From Anastrepha obliqua (Eukaryota > Arthropoda > Insecta > Diptera > Tephritidae), in contig NC_072896.1 of NCBI RefSeq assembly GCF_027943255.1, positions 46,092,501 to 46,156,500 on the forward strand: DNA of 64,000 nucleotides, in the 5' to 3' direction. A program made the position numbers and the translations under genes. This document shows positions 23,360-33,640 of this stretch, one piece after another (position 1 is the first letter of the stretch; each line of letters begins with the position of its first letter). The notes beneath the pieces are model-generated. The model saw only the letters and a list, made by a program, of their open reading frames with translations. It ran no database searches and had not been told where the DNA came from.

Positions 23360-23821
23360 TGGGAGTAGCCCTCCTGTTGATGCTATCGAAAGCTTGCTTG
23401 AAATCAACAAACAGCATATGCAGCCCAATGTTATGCTCAAAACATTTCTCCATGGATTATTTGAGAGAAAAAATTTGGTCTATTGTTGACCTTCCAGATC
23501 GAAATCCTCATTAATGCTCCGGAAGAACTCTTTCTGCATGCCCTATGAGGCTTTTGTTTACAATCTTTGTGAAGATTTTACAAGTTGTGTTAAGAAGGGA
23601 AATCCCGCGTTAGTTTTTGCAGTTTCTTTTATCGCCTTTTTTGTAAATAAAAAAATAAATAAAAAATTACTGCTGTGTTCCACTCGCCTGGCAGTGTTTC
23701 ATTGTTCCAAATGAATGTTGTCAGGTTATGCATCCTTTTCTCGTTTTTAGGAGCTCAGCTGTTATACTGCCTTCCCCAGGCGATTTGAAATTTTTTAAAT
23801 AGTTGATGGCTTCTAGTATTT
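23360..23821 (-). mobile_element. LINE reverse transcriptase, portion 3' of a nested Jockey insertion
   Basis: Minus-strand blocks in order: ILEAINYLKNFKSPGEGSI, KKGDKRNCKN, RGISLLNTTCKIFTKIVNK, LIGHAERVLPEH, GFRSGRSTIDQIFSLK, and LHMLFVDFKQAFDSINRR. The last is RT motif A with its catalytic aspartate. Frame changes separate the blocks. The preceding part of the same gene appears to lie at 25063-25275, with the Jockey-like element 23822-25062 between them. Confidence 0.7.
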
Positions 23822-25062
23822 GTTGTTGTTGTTGTAGCAGTAACTTTGCCCTGCCAGTGTAGTGTTAACCACCGATCGTCTTTGTCTACCTAATCTAACG
23901 GTAGACCCAGGAAAATTGCTGTTTCGGCAGGTTGGTACCAGAGGGAGAGGGATGTTAGATGAGTGGGTTTGATGGAGCATGTAAAAAGGTGGTTAGTGTA
24001 GTGCGGGGTGCCTTCACATGCCGGACATATGTTTAGTATGTCAGAGTCAATTCTGAATAGGTATGAGTTTAACCTGCTACAGTATCCATAACGTAATTGT
24101 GCCAAGGTTACGCGGGACTCTCGGGGATGTTGGAGCACTTCGTCTGCAATGGCTGGTGGTTAGGCTTCGTAGACTGCATTCGGGGGTCGGGAGCTTAAGA
24201 AGATGGTAAGAGTCTCCCGATAAATGTCGTTAATTGCCTGTCTGTACGCAGTCCAATCCAGTAATTGTCAGTCTGTTTTGTTCTGGATCTCGTCCGCGAA
24301 ATTTAGGAGGTGGCTCCTGACGTGCCTGGGAGACAACTCAGGCTCAAGCAGATATCGGGACCTGTGGTAATACCCTAACAAAAACTGCCTGTTGAGTAGT
24401 TTATTATGCTCCTTTACAGGGAACATATGGGCCTCGTCGTGTACATGTTGAAGTGAGGACATCACAAGACATCCTGTCGCAGTCCTAATGATAGTGTCTT
24501 GACAAGTCTGTAGCTTGGTCCACTGCGAATCACCTTGTTCCAGGCGACCAGGCAGGTGCAGCATAGTTTGAAACACACCGGCCTATTGCCTTAAATGTCG
24601 ATAGCACCATTTCTTTGTCTTTGCTTCAAGTGCTGCCGGCATGAGATTTGAGGACCTTGTTGCGATTTTGGACTTCAGTGGCAATAGCGGTTGTGTGCGC
24701 TGAGAAGGAGAGCAAACTGTCGAAGGTAACTTCCAAAATTTTGGGGTTGTTAACAGTTGGGATCGGTGTGTCGTCGACTTTTACCTTTAGTTGTAGTTTG
24801 ACCTCCTTTGTCCAGGTGGTGAAGAGGGTCGCCGGGGACTTCTTGGCGGAAAGTTGTAGGTTCCTCGCAGTGAAGAAGCAAGAAAAGCAAGCGAGATCAT
24901 TTACCTTGGCGCACAGGCCATCAATGTCATTGCCCGACGCCATTATCGTGCAGTCGTGTAGGTGCAGGAGACCAGGGAGATTCCCTCTGGTGGCTGGGGC
25001 AGATTCGACATATAGAAGTTAAAAAGCAAGGGTGAAAGGACATCACCCTGCGGAGCTCCTTG
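23822..25062 (-). mobile_element. Jockey-like LINE, 5'-truncated, nested in another LINE
   Basis: Minus-strand blocks: GAPQGDVLSPLLFNFYMSNL (RT motif B), then a damaged motif C (about LHDCTIMASG in place of YADDCTIMASG), KVNDLACFSCFFTARNLQLS, VDDTPIPTVNNPKILEVTF, LLSFSAHTTAI, QTCQDTIIRTATGCLVMSS, HNKLLNRQFLLGY, SRVTLAQLRYGYCSRLNS and ICPACEGTPHYTNHLFTC (C-terminal Cys/His box). The 3' end terminates in GCTACAACAACAACA, i.e. a CAA-repeat tail at 23822. The 5' truncation near 25062 is typical of incomplete reverse transcription. Frameshifts make it inactive. It lies in the same direction as the host LINE. Confidence 0.85.
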
Positions 25063-25275
25063 CTTTATTTTCCTCTGTTTAGAGAGTACTCAACCCACAT
25101 TTCTACTACCTCCTGTTGCTCCGTAAGTATGTCACCATTTTACCGCATTACTGCTATATTACGTGCATTTAATCTCTCATCAAACACTGTTCCTACTGAT
25201 GAATACATATCTACTACGTTTTTGATGGAGGCCTATAAAGTTACTTTCGATTGCTTTGACTTCATTTGACTGGCT
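25063..25275 (-). mobile_element. LINE reverse transcriptase, portion 5' of the nested Jockey insertion
   Basis: Minus-strand reading: ASIKNVVDMYSSVGTVFDER, LNARNIAVMR, NGDILTEQQEVVEMWVEY. The block NGDILT..EEV..RW.EYF is the usual spacer between endonuclease and reverse transcriptase in RTE-like elements. It joins in sense and order with 23360-23821, supporting insertion of 23822-25062 into an older LINE. Confidence 0.6.
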
Positions 25276-26156
25276 ACATTTGGATTGGCTCAACTTGGCA
25301 CAAATTACATTGGCTCGCCTTCGTTCGTTTCAATATAAACAATAACTTAACTTTTCTTTCGTCATTATCTTGTTTCTGATGTTGTTGTGAATGTCATTCG
25401 CAATAGTCGTTAGGTGGATTGGTATGACTGTGTGCTTGTATATGTACGTTCAGATCAGATCAGCATTGAAATTATGGACATTAAAAAGCGTCTGTCTCTA
25501 GCCACTGCGCAAATCCACCGCCGCCATATTTTTATTCACATAGCTAATGTGAACTGCAAATAGTTGCCTGATAGCGCAGAGAGTGTGTGCGTTATATTCA
25601 AATATACGCCAGCTAGTCGCACAACCTTAGAAGAGCAAAACATCGTCAAATTATTTTGCTATTCAATTGTGGCTGCTATTACTCATACCACCAACAATAA
25701 AAAAGCGCATGTTTGTGTCCAAGCATTACATCCACAATAGCAAGTCGCTGATAAAAACAATTTATTTGCTGTCGTCCATCGTTAACCATTTCAATGCAAA
25801 ATCACCAGACAAAGCGATTGCGTATTGAATTTGTTTGCTCTAATGTTCTGGGAGGAAAATTATTGCTGACAACTGGTTGAAATAGAAAAAGAAAAATAGC
25901 AACACAAAAATAAAAAGGAAAGAAATAATAAAAAATAAGGAAGTTGTTGTGTTCGGTAGATTCGATGCCAGCATATCTTTCAAGGGATCTTTTGAGAATT
26001 TTAGCAAATGTTTTGATTTGAGTTTCACCTTACAAGTAATTCAGTTCTTCAGAGACAACTTTCGAGTCCGTTATCTAAAAAATCAGTTTGTAAGAGAACT
26101 CTTACAATACCAAAAATATAATTGCACTTACGGAAGACAAATTCTTTATTTATTTA
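25276..26156. other. no recognised feature
   Basis: AT-rich DNA with A-rich runs (25885-25945). No family recognised on either strand. Confidence 0.4.
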
Positions 26157-26697
26157 TTAGGTTCGCAACTAAGTTCTCACTGTTTTTTTTTATGAAAATA
26201 CGACTTTATTCTGAAAAAATGGTTACAAATGAATCGGTGAAATTATTGCCCATCGCTGGCTACTACTTTTTCCCATCTTTCTGGTAGATCTCGTATACCA
26301 TAGCGGTAAAATTGTTCATCTTTTGAGGCTAACCACGGATCAAGCCATTTTCGATGTCTTCATATGAATGGAACTGCTGGTCAGCTAGACCATGTGCCTT
26401 GATCGGAATAGGTGATAATCGGACTGCGCAATATCTGGAGCATATGGCGGGTGGAGTAGGATTTCCCATTTCAGTGTTTCCAGGTAGGTTTAAAAGGGTT
26501 TGGCCGAGCGTTGTCATGCTGTAACTTAATTTATTTATTATATTGCGTCCGCTTCTCGCGCAGTGCTCGGCTCAATCGCATCAATTAAAGTCGATACCGA
26601 TCCCCAGAGATGGTTTCGCTTAGTTTTAACAGTTCATAATAAACAACACCTACTTGGTCTCACCAAATACATAGCATTACCTTCGCAGCGTGAATAT
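26157..26697 (-). mobile_element. mariner (mellifera/irritans-like), 3' end and transposase C-terminus
   Basis: The end TTAGGTTCGCAACTAAGTTC (26157-26176), preceded by TA, matches the terminal repeats usual in mellifera/irritans-type mariners. On the minus strand the transposase gives TYLETLKWEILLHPPYAPDI, QSDYHLF, SIHMKTSKMA and the degraded tail. The block LHPPYAPD..QSDYHLF is the mariner DD34D third-catalytic region (usual YSPD.APSDYHLF), with Ala/Gln changes. Upstream coding (TIDAIEPSTAREADAI) contains stops. The 5' half is missing. A second member of the family is at 57043-57893. Confidence 0.85.
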
Positions 26698-26699
26698 TC

Positions 26700-27060
26700 G
26701 GCCGAGGGGACAACGTGGATGATTGGCTCACACACGTGAAAGCTAGGATTACCATTTAACCCCCATTGCAGATGCTATGGACACCTTTCAGAGAAGGAGA
26801 CTGTTGAGCATTTTCTCTGTAAATGTCCGGGTTTGGCAGCTAGATGATTAAAGATCACTGGGTGATTTTTTCTTCGACAGCCTGGGAGAGTGCGTCAACC
26901 TAAATCCCATCAATCTTCTCCATTATATCAACAGCTCGGGCTGGTTATAGATATCTACCTGTTGAAGGTAAGTACGAATAATGGTATAAAAACGGCGATT
27001 TAGTGCTACTTTGGGAGTGCCAGAGTGGTACTTCAACCATTTCACCTACCTACCTATAGC
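26700..27060 (+). mobile_element. LINE 3' end with Cys/His tail
   Basis: Reading: KLGLPFNPHCRCYGHLSEKE, TVEHFLCKCPGLAAR (about 26800-26840), then LLHYINSSGWL-type codons. It ends in a non-coding tail finishing TTTCACCTACCTACC near 27057. This is the C-terminal box and 3' UTR of a LOA/R1-related element. It begins immediately after the truncated mariner. Confidence 0.65.
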
Positions 27061-27179
27061 GCGGGTAATGGGAGCCTTACTGGCATACATTGTTTTAAAG
27101 TGAAAAGTAAAAGTTCCTCAGAGATCGCTGGGGAACATTAAATCAAATTATTTCCAGCAAGTGGGAACTATCTACGACT

Positions 27180-27985
27180 CCATTAGTAATATTACAAGTA
27201 AAGGACTGATACAGTGTAGACCTACGAATTTCTAGGGACTTGAGACTTATTAGCATGAGACAAGCAGAATATGAAGTAAAAACTCAGACCTAACAAGTGT
27301 TGTATAGAGTAACTTCATGCAGGGATCAGAGAATATAATGGCAATCAGTGAGACGAAGCCCAACATGGAGAAAGATTTTGAATTACTATAATTTATATGG
27401 TTATTAAAAGAAAATTTGTTACCAAACGCCAAGGTCTTTAATCTCACTAATACGCTGAAGGACGCAACTTGAGATGCTGTATTTAATACCCAAATGTTAG
27501 ATATTTTTCAATAAAACATTTGAAAGCACTTGGACTAGTTCAGCGAAAGTTTGGATTTGTAGCATGACGAAAAGACTTTCAGAGGTGTGCTCTTTAACAG
27601 ACCATTATTCGGCTCTAAGCGAATTTAACAGAATCAGCTGATGGGTTGACGTTACTTGGGATATATTATATGATATTTACAAAAAAACTGAGATAGTGTT
27701 GGTGACATACGAATTCTCGAGTAACATGACAGCCGAAGTTCCCCTCAAAATTTTCATTTTCACCATACCTAAAAAACAACCTTATAAATCTATCATCCTT
27801 GAATTCTGGCACCACAAGTGAAGCTTATCAATGTCGTTTTGAAGAATAATGCTATTGGCTTGAGTTTTGATAACTGAGAAGATCTTAAGGTCATCAGCAT
27901 AAAGCATAAATTTAGCAAATGAGAAAAACTTTCGATATCAATTCATATACGAAAGATCAAAATTATAGATACAGTTTTCCCACGG
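27180..27985 (-). mobile_element. Jockey-related LINE RT fragment carrying an inserted repeat
   Basis: Minus-strand near 27880-27915 reads FMLYADDLKIFSVIKTQ, the RT motif C with intact YADD, followed by IILQNDIDKLHLWCQNSRM. Farther along, 27240-27440 reads NKFSFNNHINYSNSKSFSML, GFVSLIAIIFSDP and LLYTTLVRSE (usual LSFNNHI...SKS..MLGF). Between the blocks, about 27570-27765 is non-coding and resembles sequences at 62095-62200 and 31915-31975, so a repeat seems to have inserted in the RT gene. Confidence 0.65.
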
Positions 27986-28469
27986 CCATGAATGCCAAAA
28001 CTCACTAAAATGTCTGTATTGAAAAACAATTAGGAGCTTATCTGCCATCCGTAGACAGCTCTAGCAAAGCCTTAAGCAGGATTTTTGCTTTCAGTCACTT
28101 TGCGAGGGTCAAGCAGTGCGACGAAGAGGCCAAAATCTGGTTTAATCTTATGTTAAAATTAACGTGAGAGTTGTCTTATTCAAAACATCCAATTCACTAA
28201 GTAAACCAAAAATAAACCTTTTTCCAATAACGCAATAGTGGTGAGAGTAACATAGGTTCGAAGTCGAGATATCTAAAAAAATTATATTGGCAGGAAAGTA
28301 GTATTTTACATTGCTTTTTTTGAGACATATTTTTAGGCACAAAAAAAATAATAATAATAAAATTAAAAATAAAGAAAAAATATACACCTAATCCCTTTCT
28401 GAGGAATTTTCTCGCACCTGGCTATCAGTGACATCATCTCACGGTATCGCATGACACTGTACCAGTGCC

Positions 28470-28550
28470 ACAGCTTTTATTACTGCTGCCTCAGTTCAGC
28501 CTGAGAGACAGTGCAGTAGTCGGGAAGCCGAAAACTTAAGGAGGTTATAT
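28470..28550 (-). mobile_element. small LINE RNase H fragment
   Basis: The minus strand reads SFRLPDYCTVSQAEL, an RNase H block with the acidic residue in QAE. The DNA GTCGGGAAGCCGAAAACT is shared with 53250-53267, so both come from one family. Confidence 0.55.
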
Positions 28551-29887
28551 TCACCTAGTTTGATTTACGATTTGCAGAAAGATTTTGTATTCCTTTTCCC
28601 AGATTCAAACTGGCGCAGGGTATTGTGTGTGCCACAGATCGGCCAAAAATTCAAATTGTGTCAGAAAGATCGCTGCAATATCGGCAATTTGTAATATTAT
28701 TCTTCAATTACATTCATAACTACGCTATTCTTTAACGAGTGTTTCGAAACTTTGGTTTATAATACTCGCTTCGGCGACTGGCTCAATGCACTTTGTCATG
28801 CGAACCAGAATTAGGACTGGTTAAGGAAAGTGGCATGGCCATAGAGGATAATGAAGCTATTTATCGCCCCCACAGACTGTGAAGCTAGGAGAGAAAGAGA
28901 GACCATAGAGGATATTAATATGTGGTGAAATGAATGGTGCTTTCGAAATGTAGAATTTTTGCAGCGGTTGCCGTAGCGTCATTCGATTAGTTGGCGTTCA
29001 AATCACTGCAGTTCTATAGCAGTTTCAAAATTGAAATGAATATAAAAAGTAATAATATTGTCAACTTCAAATGAAATTTTCACTCAATGAAACATTTTCC
29101 AATGTTTTTACCGAACGCGGAGCTGTAGACAACAACAGCCTGCATACAAATCGTGTGTGTATAGCCCAAGTTACGCGGACGGATTGCTTTTCTGTTGAAA
29201 ATAAACGAAGCGCAAAAAGCCCCAAAGCTAGCAAATCACATTAAGTAAGGAATAAACTGCATATTTAATTACTTAATTTACTCGGAATTCAGTTGTTACA
29301 GTGATATAAAATATTACATTTTGCATTTCCCATGAAAAATTTAACTAATTTTTCCGGTAATGACAAACAAACAAACAAGTATTAACCATTATGGAAACCA
29401 CAAATGTGTCCAACGCTGATAAACCATTAAAAACAACAAAAATCTAAAACCAAACCAGCGAAACAATCCAAAAAAGTTGAATGAACAAAAACGTGGCGCG
29501 AGAAGCATTAGCAGTAAGCTTCATAAAAAAACAAAAAACAAAAACAAAAAACACCGAAGAGCTGTAATCATAAATCCTTATGTACACAAATTAAGCACAT
29601 TTGTTTGCCGTGAATAAAAATACCAAAACGAAATTAATTAGTTTTGAGAATTAAAAAGCCAAATTAATTGGTGAGCACTGCACCACTTTTTGTGTGGTTT
29701 CGTGTTTGTTTATTTATGTGATATGTAGCGCCAGTGGAAGTGGAAAGCAAGCAATTATAGGTACCTGCTTTCTTAGAAAGTGTACCTTATTTTTGGCAAA
29801 TACCTATTTCTGTGTACCGTAAAAAAGTATTTGGAGTATTCAGGCGAATTATTCATATTCAGTTATTGGGTTAGTTTTGAAACATAA
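28551..29887. other. no recognised feature
   Basis: AT-rich, with A/C-rich stretches (29395-29560). No coding motif or element end identified. Confidence 0.4.
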
Positions 29888-30965
29888 GGGGTCCGGAGCT
29901 CGAAGTTTTAGGGTACTTTCAGGAATTATTTTTTCAATAAATAAAAATATGAAAAACGATATTTAATTTTTTAGGCTTTTTATTTAACTTCTTTTAAATA
30001 TAAAAATGAAGAAATATTTCTTTTTAATTTTAGTAATTTTAAAAATGGCGCTTAAGTTGACCCTCCCGAAAAATTGGACTTGGACAGTGTTGGCCATTTT
30101 GGCTCTTCTATAGGGTGATCAATCATGAGGTGCTTTTTTCAATAGTTAAAAAAAAACAAAAATGTAAATTATGTTCAAAACCTTTATTTATCATTTGAAA
30201 GGACATTCTTTGACATTTACTTTTTGAATATGACTTCATTAAAATGTTGGCCGCAACTACGCTTAAGGTGGTCCATTCTGAAGGTCCAATTTTCAATCAC
30301 TCGTTCGAGCATTTCGTGAATAACACGCGTAATGTTGGCTTCCAGAGCTTCAATCGTAGCTGGTTTATCAGCCGTTGTTTTCTCTGGGTGTAAAGGTAGC
30401 TCTTGAACCTGTTCTGGTTGCTCTTCATCCCAAATACGGCAATTTTGCTTATTGACGTAACCATTGAGCCAGAAATGCGCCTCATCGCTGAACAAAATTT
30501 TGCTCGAAAACAGCGGATCTTCTTCAAACGCTGATTTTCATAATACAGTTGAACAATTTGTAGACGTTGTTGCGGTGTGAGTCTTTCCATGATGAAATGC
30601 CAAACGCTGTTCAACAAATCCACGATGACAGTTTGCCACAACTCGCGCGCGATCTGTAAAAAAAACGCAAATGAAAAAAACTCCTCTTAATTGATCACCC
30701 TATATTTATCTGAAACACAAAAACGAACAAAATTATTAATCAGTATGACCGTAGCTATGTCCCGTACTAGAATAAAAAAAATTGCCAAAGTGGCGCGGTT
30801 TTGAATTTAACATTTTAGAGTATCGGGTTTTTTTTAGTTTTTCCTACGTTTTCAGTTTCAAAAAAATACGAAATATGTGTAATTGAAATAATAATATGAT
30901 TCTAGTACGGACGATAGCCATAGATCTTGTGCACAAAATACTAAAATTTCAGACGATTCGGTCGA
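29888..30965. repeat. dispersed AT-rich repeat, split by a mariner-type insertion
   Basis: Segments 29888-30060 and about 30775-30965 align in order with 51007-51355: GAGCTC, TTTAGGGTA, TTTTTTAGGCTTTTTATT, AAAATGGCGCT(T/A)AAGTTGAC, then AAAATACGAAAT, AATATGATTCT and ACAATTTCAGAC-type blocks. The middle part, 30111-30702, is a separate element flanked by TA. No coding frame is evident, so the class is unknown. Confidence 0.6.
30111..30702 (-). mobile_element. mariner-superfamily element with complete ends, internally deleted (592 bp)
   Basis: The ends TAGGGTGATCAAT(C/T) face each other (30111 and 30702) and are flanked by TA. On the minus strand a transposase start reads MERLTPQQRLQIVQLYYENQ, then jumps to FSDEAHFWLNGYVNKQN (first catalytic aspartate in the DE block), CRIWDEEQPEQVQELPLHPE, and after a second jump ADKPATIEALEANITRVIHE and ENWTFRMDHLKRSCG. 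The second and third catalytic aspartates are absent. Two deletions plus a frame change leave it unable to code for an enzyme, but intact ends would allow mobilisation by a related transposase. Confidence 0.85.
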
Positions 30966-31055
30966 ATAGTTTTTTTTTTTTGACAACACCAGGCCGAAAA
31001 AAGTCGTTTCCAGATAAATGAAATGGACATCTGAAACGAAAAAGTTGAACTGATT

Positions 31056-31238
31056 ATTATTCTGTAGGCTTGCCATTCTGGCAGGTGGTACTTTCGTTTC
31101 TTTTCAGCCCTAACTTTCCATACTACCTTCTGATTTTCACCGGAAAAACATACTTTTTTTTCAAAAGTCTGCCGTTTTATTTTTCAAAACAATTTTCCCA
31201 TTGTAGCACCTACCAGAATGACAAGCCTACAGAATAAT
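31056..31238. mobile_element. 183-bp MITE with ~32-bp inverted ends
   Basis: The left arm ATTATTCTGTAGGCTTGCCA... (31056-31087) and the right arm (31207-31238) are inverted copies with two mismatches. The interior is AT-rich and non-coding. No clear target duplication could be assigned, so the superfamily is unknown. Confidence 0.65.
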
Positions 31239-31239
31239 A

Positions 31240-31865
31240 GTCCTGTTGGCAAACCACCTATCTTGTTTTTTAAAATGCTTACTTTGATGCCACACTACTA
31301 CAAAAAAATATGTCAAAAAAAATTGTTTTTGTATACTATTTGATGTCAATAATAACATACTATAATCAAAACGATGGCATTTTATTTTATTAAAAAACAA
31401 ATTTGATGTGAGTAGACATGAATTTGAAAATTAATGGAATCAAGAGGCAAGCAATCCATTGTAGCATACCTCTATTCGCTTACAAGGTCTTCACTGATTC
31501 ATATATGAGTAAGGAGCTTTGCAAGGCCCTTTGACGCTAGGCGATTAAGTCCGTCTGTTTCCAACCAATCTTATTAATGTTTACTGATTTTGTAAAACTT
31601 TTCATCGAAAAAGAAAGCGAATGACCTAATATGGCAGTCCGAAGTAAAATTGTGAGACTAACTTCGGCTGTCACGACACCGAGGATGTAAATTGTTGTTG
31701 CTGTTATGTAACAAAGAAAAAAATATAGGTTAGATATACCAAGAACCATGAAGAAGGTATGTGAGAGTATAAGTAGGAGAGGTTAGGAGAGAATGAGTAA
31801 GAAAGTCACCATGAAAAGATTTTTAGAGGTGGTTTATGTGGCAGACCGTTGTTCATGAACACTGG
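31240..31865. other. AT-rich DNA
   Basis: No family recognised. ACTTCGGCTGTCAC near 31657-31670 resembles, in reverse, AGCCGAAGTT in the repeats at 27718 and 31926, possibly a broken further copy. Confidence 0.3.
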
Positions 31866-31867
31866 CT

Positions 31868-32046
31868 GTGTTGATTTTTTTCGTATATCACTAGCACAAG
31901 CTAAATTTTATTAAACATATCCCGAGTGACCTGGCAGCCGAAGTTTCCGTCAAAATTTTTTTTTCACAATAACTATGAAGGAAACCTTGAAATCTATCAT
32001 CTTTGTAGGGAAGTGTGTGTTGTTGTTAGTGGGAGCATCGCTATGT
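31868..32046 (+). repeat. direct repeat R (empty-site copy) left of the 1.13-kb unit
   Basis: Runs from GTGTTGATTTTTTTCGTATA through CACTAGCACAAGCTAAATTT, AAACATATCCCGAGTGACCT and TTGAAATCTATCAT to GTGGGAGCAT and TATGTGACCA. It recurs on the other side of the unit at 33191-33625. Here CGTATATCAC is uninterrupted, giving the pre-insertion state of the MITE in the other copy. Confidence 0.8.
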
Positions 32047-32049
32047 GAC

Positions 32050-33186
32050 CAAGAATGATGGAAACAAGATTGCGCCCATCAGAAAGTGCGTGACGTCACT
32101 TTTGCCAAGTTGTGAAGTGTTGCCAATCATTTGCTCCTCACAATAAATTTAGTGCTTTTTTATACCCAAAATGCGAAAATGTTGAAGTTTGCTGTTGGTT
32201 TTTTTTGTTTCTAATTTAAAGCTTCCGAAACTGTAAGCTAAAAGAAACCAATATCAGTAAACAAAAGAAGGTTAAAAATGTCACTCTGAGAAGATTTTAG
32301 TGCTAATGAAAATTTGGTGATGCTTACAAAATTTGATATTTTGAAAGTGCAAATTTAATTTTTCTCTCAACTCTTTTTTACTTTGAAAACCTTTTTACAC
32401 ATTTTAAAACGCGTTTAAATTTACTGACTGCGAATTAAATCCATAGAGGTGTAATCGTTTCTTCCGGCTCTCAATCCATAGTGGGACATAAGGCATCAAG
32501 AGGTGTATTCATTGTAAAAATAAGCCACAAAATACCAGAAAGTACTAAAGAAACCCTACTGGCATTTTTTACAAAAAGAGTACCTTATCTAGTTACATAA
32601 CCTCAAATATACAATAGCAAAAGAGTTTCACTTAACAAAAAACTCATAAATTAAATTGTACATATCCATAACACATTTATTAAAAAAAAACTCACATTTT
32701 AAAGACAATTTGTCGCGCATACAAAGTTCTTTAAGTAATTCAATAAAAATTTGGTATTTTATTTATTTTATTTGGCATGTTAGTGCGTTTTTATATCCAA
32801 AGCTAGGCAACACTGCGGTAGAGAGAGAGAGATTTGACGGCTGAAAGCAGAAGAACACCAACAACAACTGCAATCGCGGGCAATGCGACCAGATGTTAAA
32901 AGAAAGTAAAGCTAAATAAAACTGAGTGAATTATTGAACTAATTTAAAAAAAATGTATATTTTACAAAATTTTAAACATTACATTTTAATTTGAACAGGC
33001 TAGAAAAATGTCATGAAGAAAGAACTAAAACTCTCAGACTAAATAACAAAAAAAAAGCTAAATCAAGTTACGAAAATGGCAATCTGGCCATACTGGAGCT
33101 AAAATCACGTAACTCGTTGTCAAATTCGCTGTGAGCAAAGTAACGGGACCACGATAGGCGCCATCTCATTATTCTTTCCATCATGG
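32050..33186 (+). repeat. unclassified 1.13-kb repeat unit, copy 1
   Basis: Aligns over its whole length, inverted, with 62301-63433. Shared landmarks: GAAACAAGATTGCGCCCATC near the left end, GTGACGTCAC, AATAAATTTAGTG, GGGACATAAGGC(A/G)TCAAG, AGAGGTGTATTCAT, GCTAGGCAACACT, AAACTGAGTGAATTATTGAA, AATCAAGTTACGAAAATG and CCATCTCATTATTC at the right end. The two ends resemble short inverted repeats (ATGATGGAAA on the left; CATGATGGAAA reversed from the right). No coding frame is evident. The TIR start is weakly like that of P-type elements, but this is not enough for assignment. Confidence 0.75.
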
Positions 33187-33190
33187 AGTA

Positions 33191-33640
33191 TGTGTTAATT
33201 TTTTTCGTATATCGCACCCTAAATACAAAAGGGTCACAACTCAAAATTTTCCACACTCGAGCTTGACTTGTTTACAGTAGCACAGAAAACAAACTATGTG
33301 ACATATCACGCTGAAATTTGCCATGTAAGCTTATAACAGTCCTACCAAAAAACAAAAAAATTATTTTTGCCATATGTCATCCGCGAACCGTTTTATTGAT
33401 GACGTCTCGTTCATATTTGAGCAGAAGTACATTTTGATTTGTGACCCTTTTGTATTTAGGGTGCGATATCACTAGCACAAGCTAAATTTTATTAAACATA
33501 TCCCGAGTGACCTGACAGCCCACAAAAATTTTTTTCACAATAACTATGAAGCAAACCTTGAAATCTATCATCCTTGTGAAGAAGTGTGTGTTGTTGGTAG
33601 TGGGAGCATAGGTATGTGACTAAATAGTTTTATCCCTCTT
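33191..33640 (+). repeat. direct repeat R', second copy, carrying a MITE
   Basis: Same as 31868-32046 except for a 255-bp insertion at 33212-33466 and small changes (CTGACAGCC for CTGGCAGCC). Together R and R' flank the 1.13-kb unit, resembling either a duplication or terminal direct repeats. Confidence 0.75.
33212..33466. mobile_element. 255-bp MITE with perfect 26-bp terminal inverted repeats
   Basis: The arms start TCGCACCCTAAATACAAAAG (33212 onwards) and are exact inverted copies over 26 bp (33212-33237; 33441-33466). The paralogous empty site at 31868-32046 shows that the target was CGTATATCAC, and the insertion duplicated TA. TA duplication fits a Tc1/mariner-type mobilising enzyme. 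If the ends start at CGCACCC, the duplication is ATAT instead. Confidence 0.9.

Noticed and set aside
24648..25022. 124-codon plus-strand open frame
   Set aside because: Antisense shadow of the Jockey-like element.
32050..33186. P-element identity based on ends starting CATGATG
   Set aside because: Only about seven to ten bases agree, no transposase is present and no 8-bp duplication was found.
31868..33640. R and R' as long terminal repeats of an LTR retrotransposon
   Set aside because: No gag/pol coding, primer-binding site or polypurine tract was seen between them, and the internal unit occurs alone at 62301-63433.
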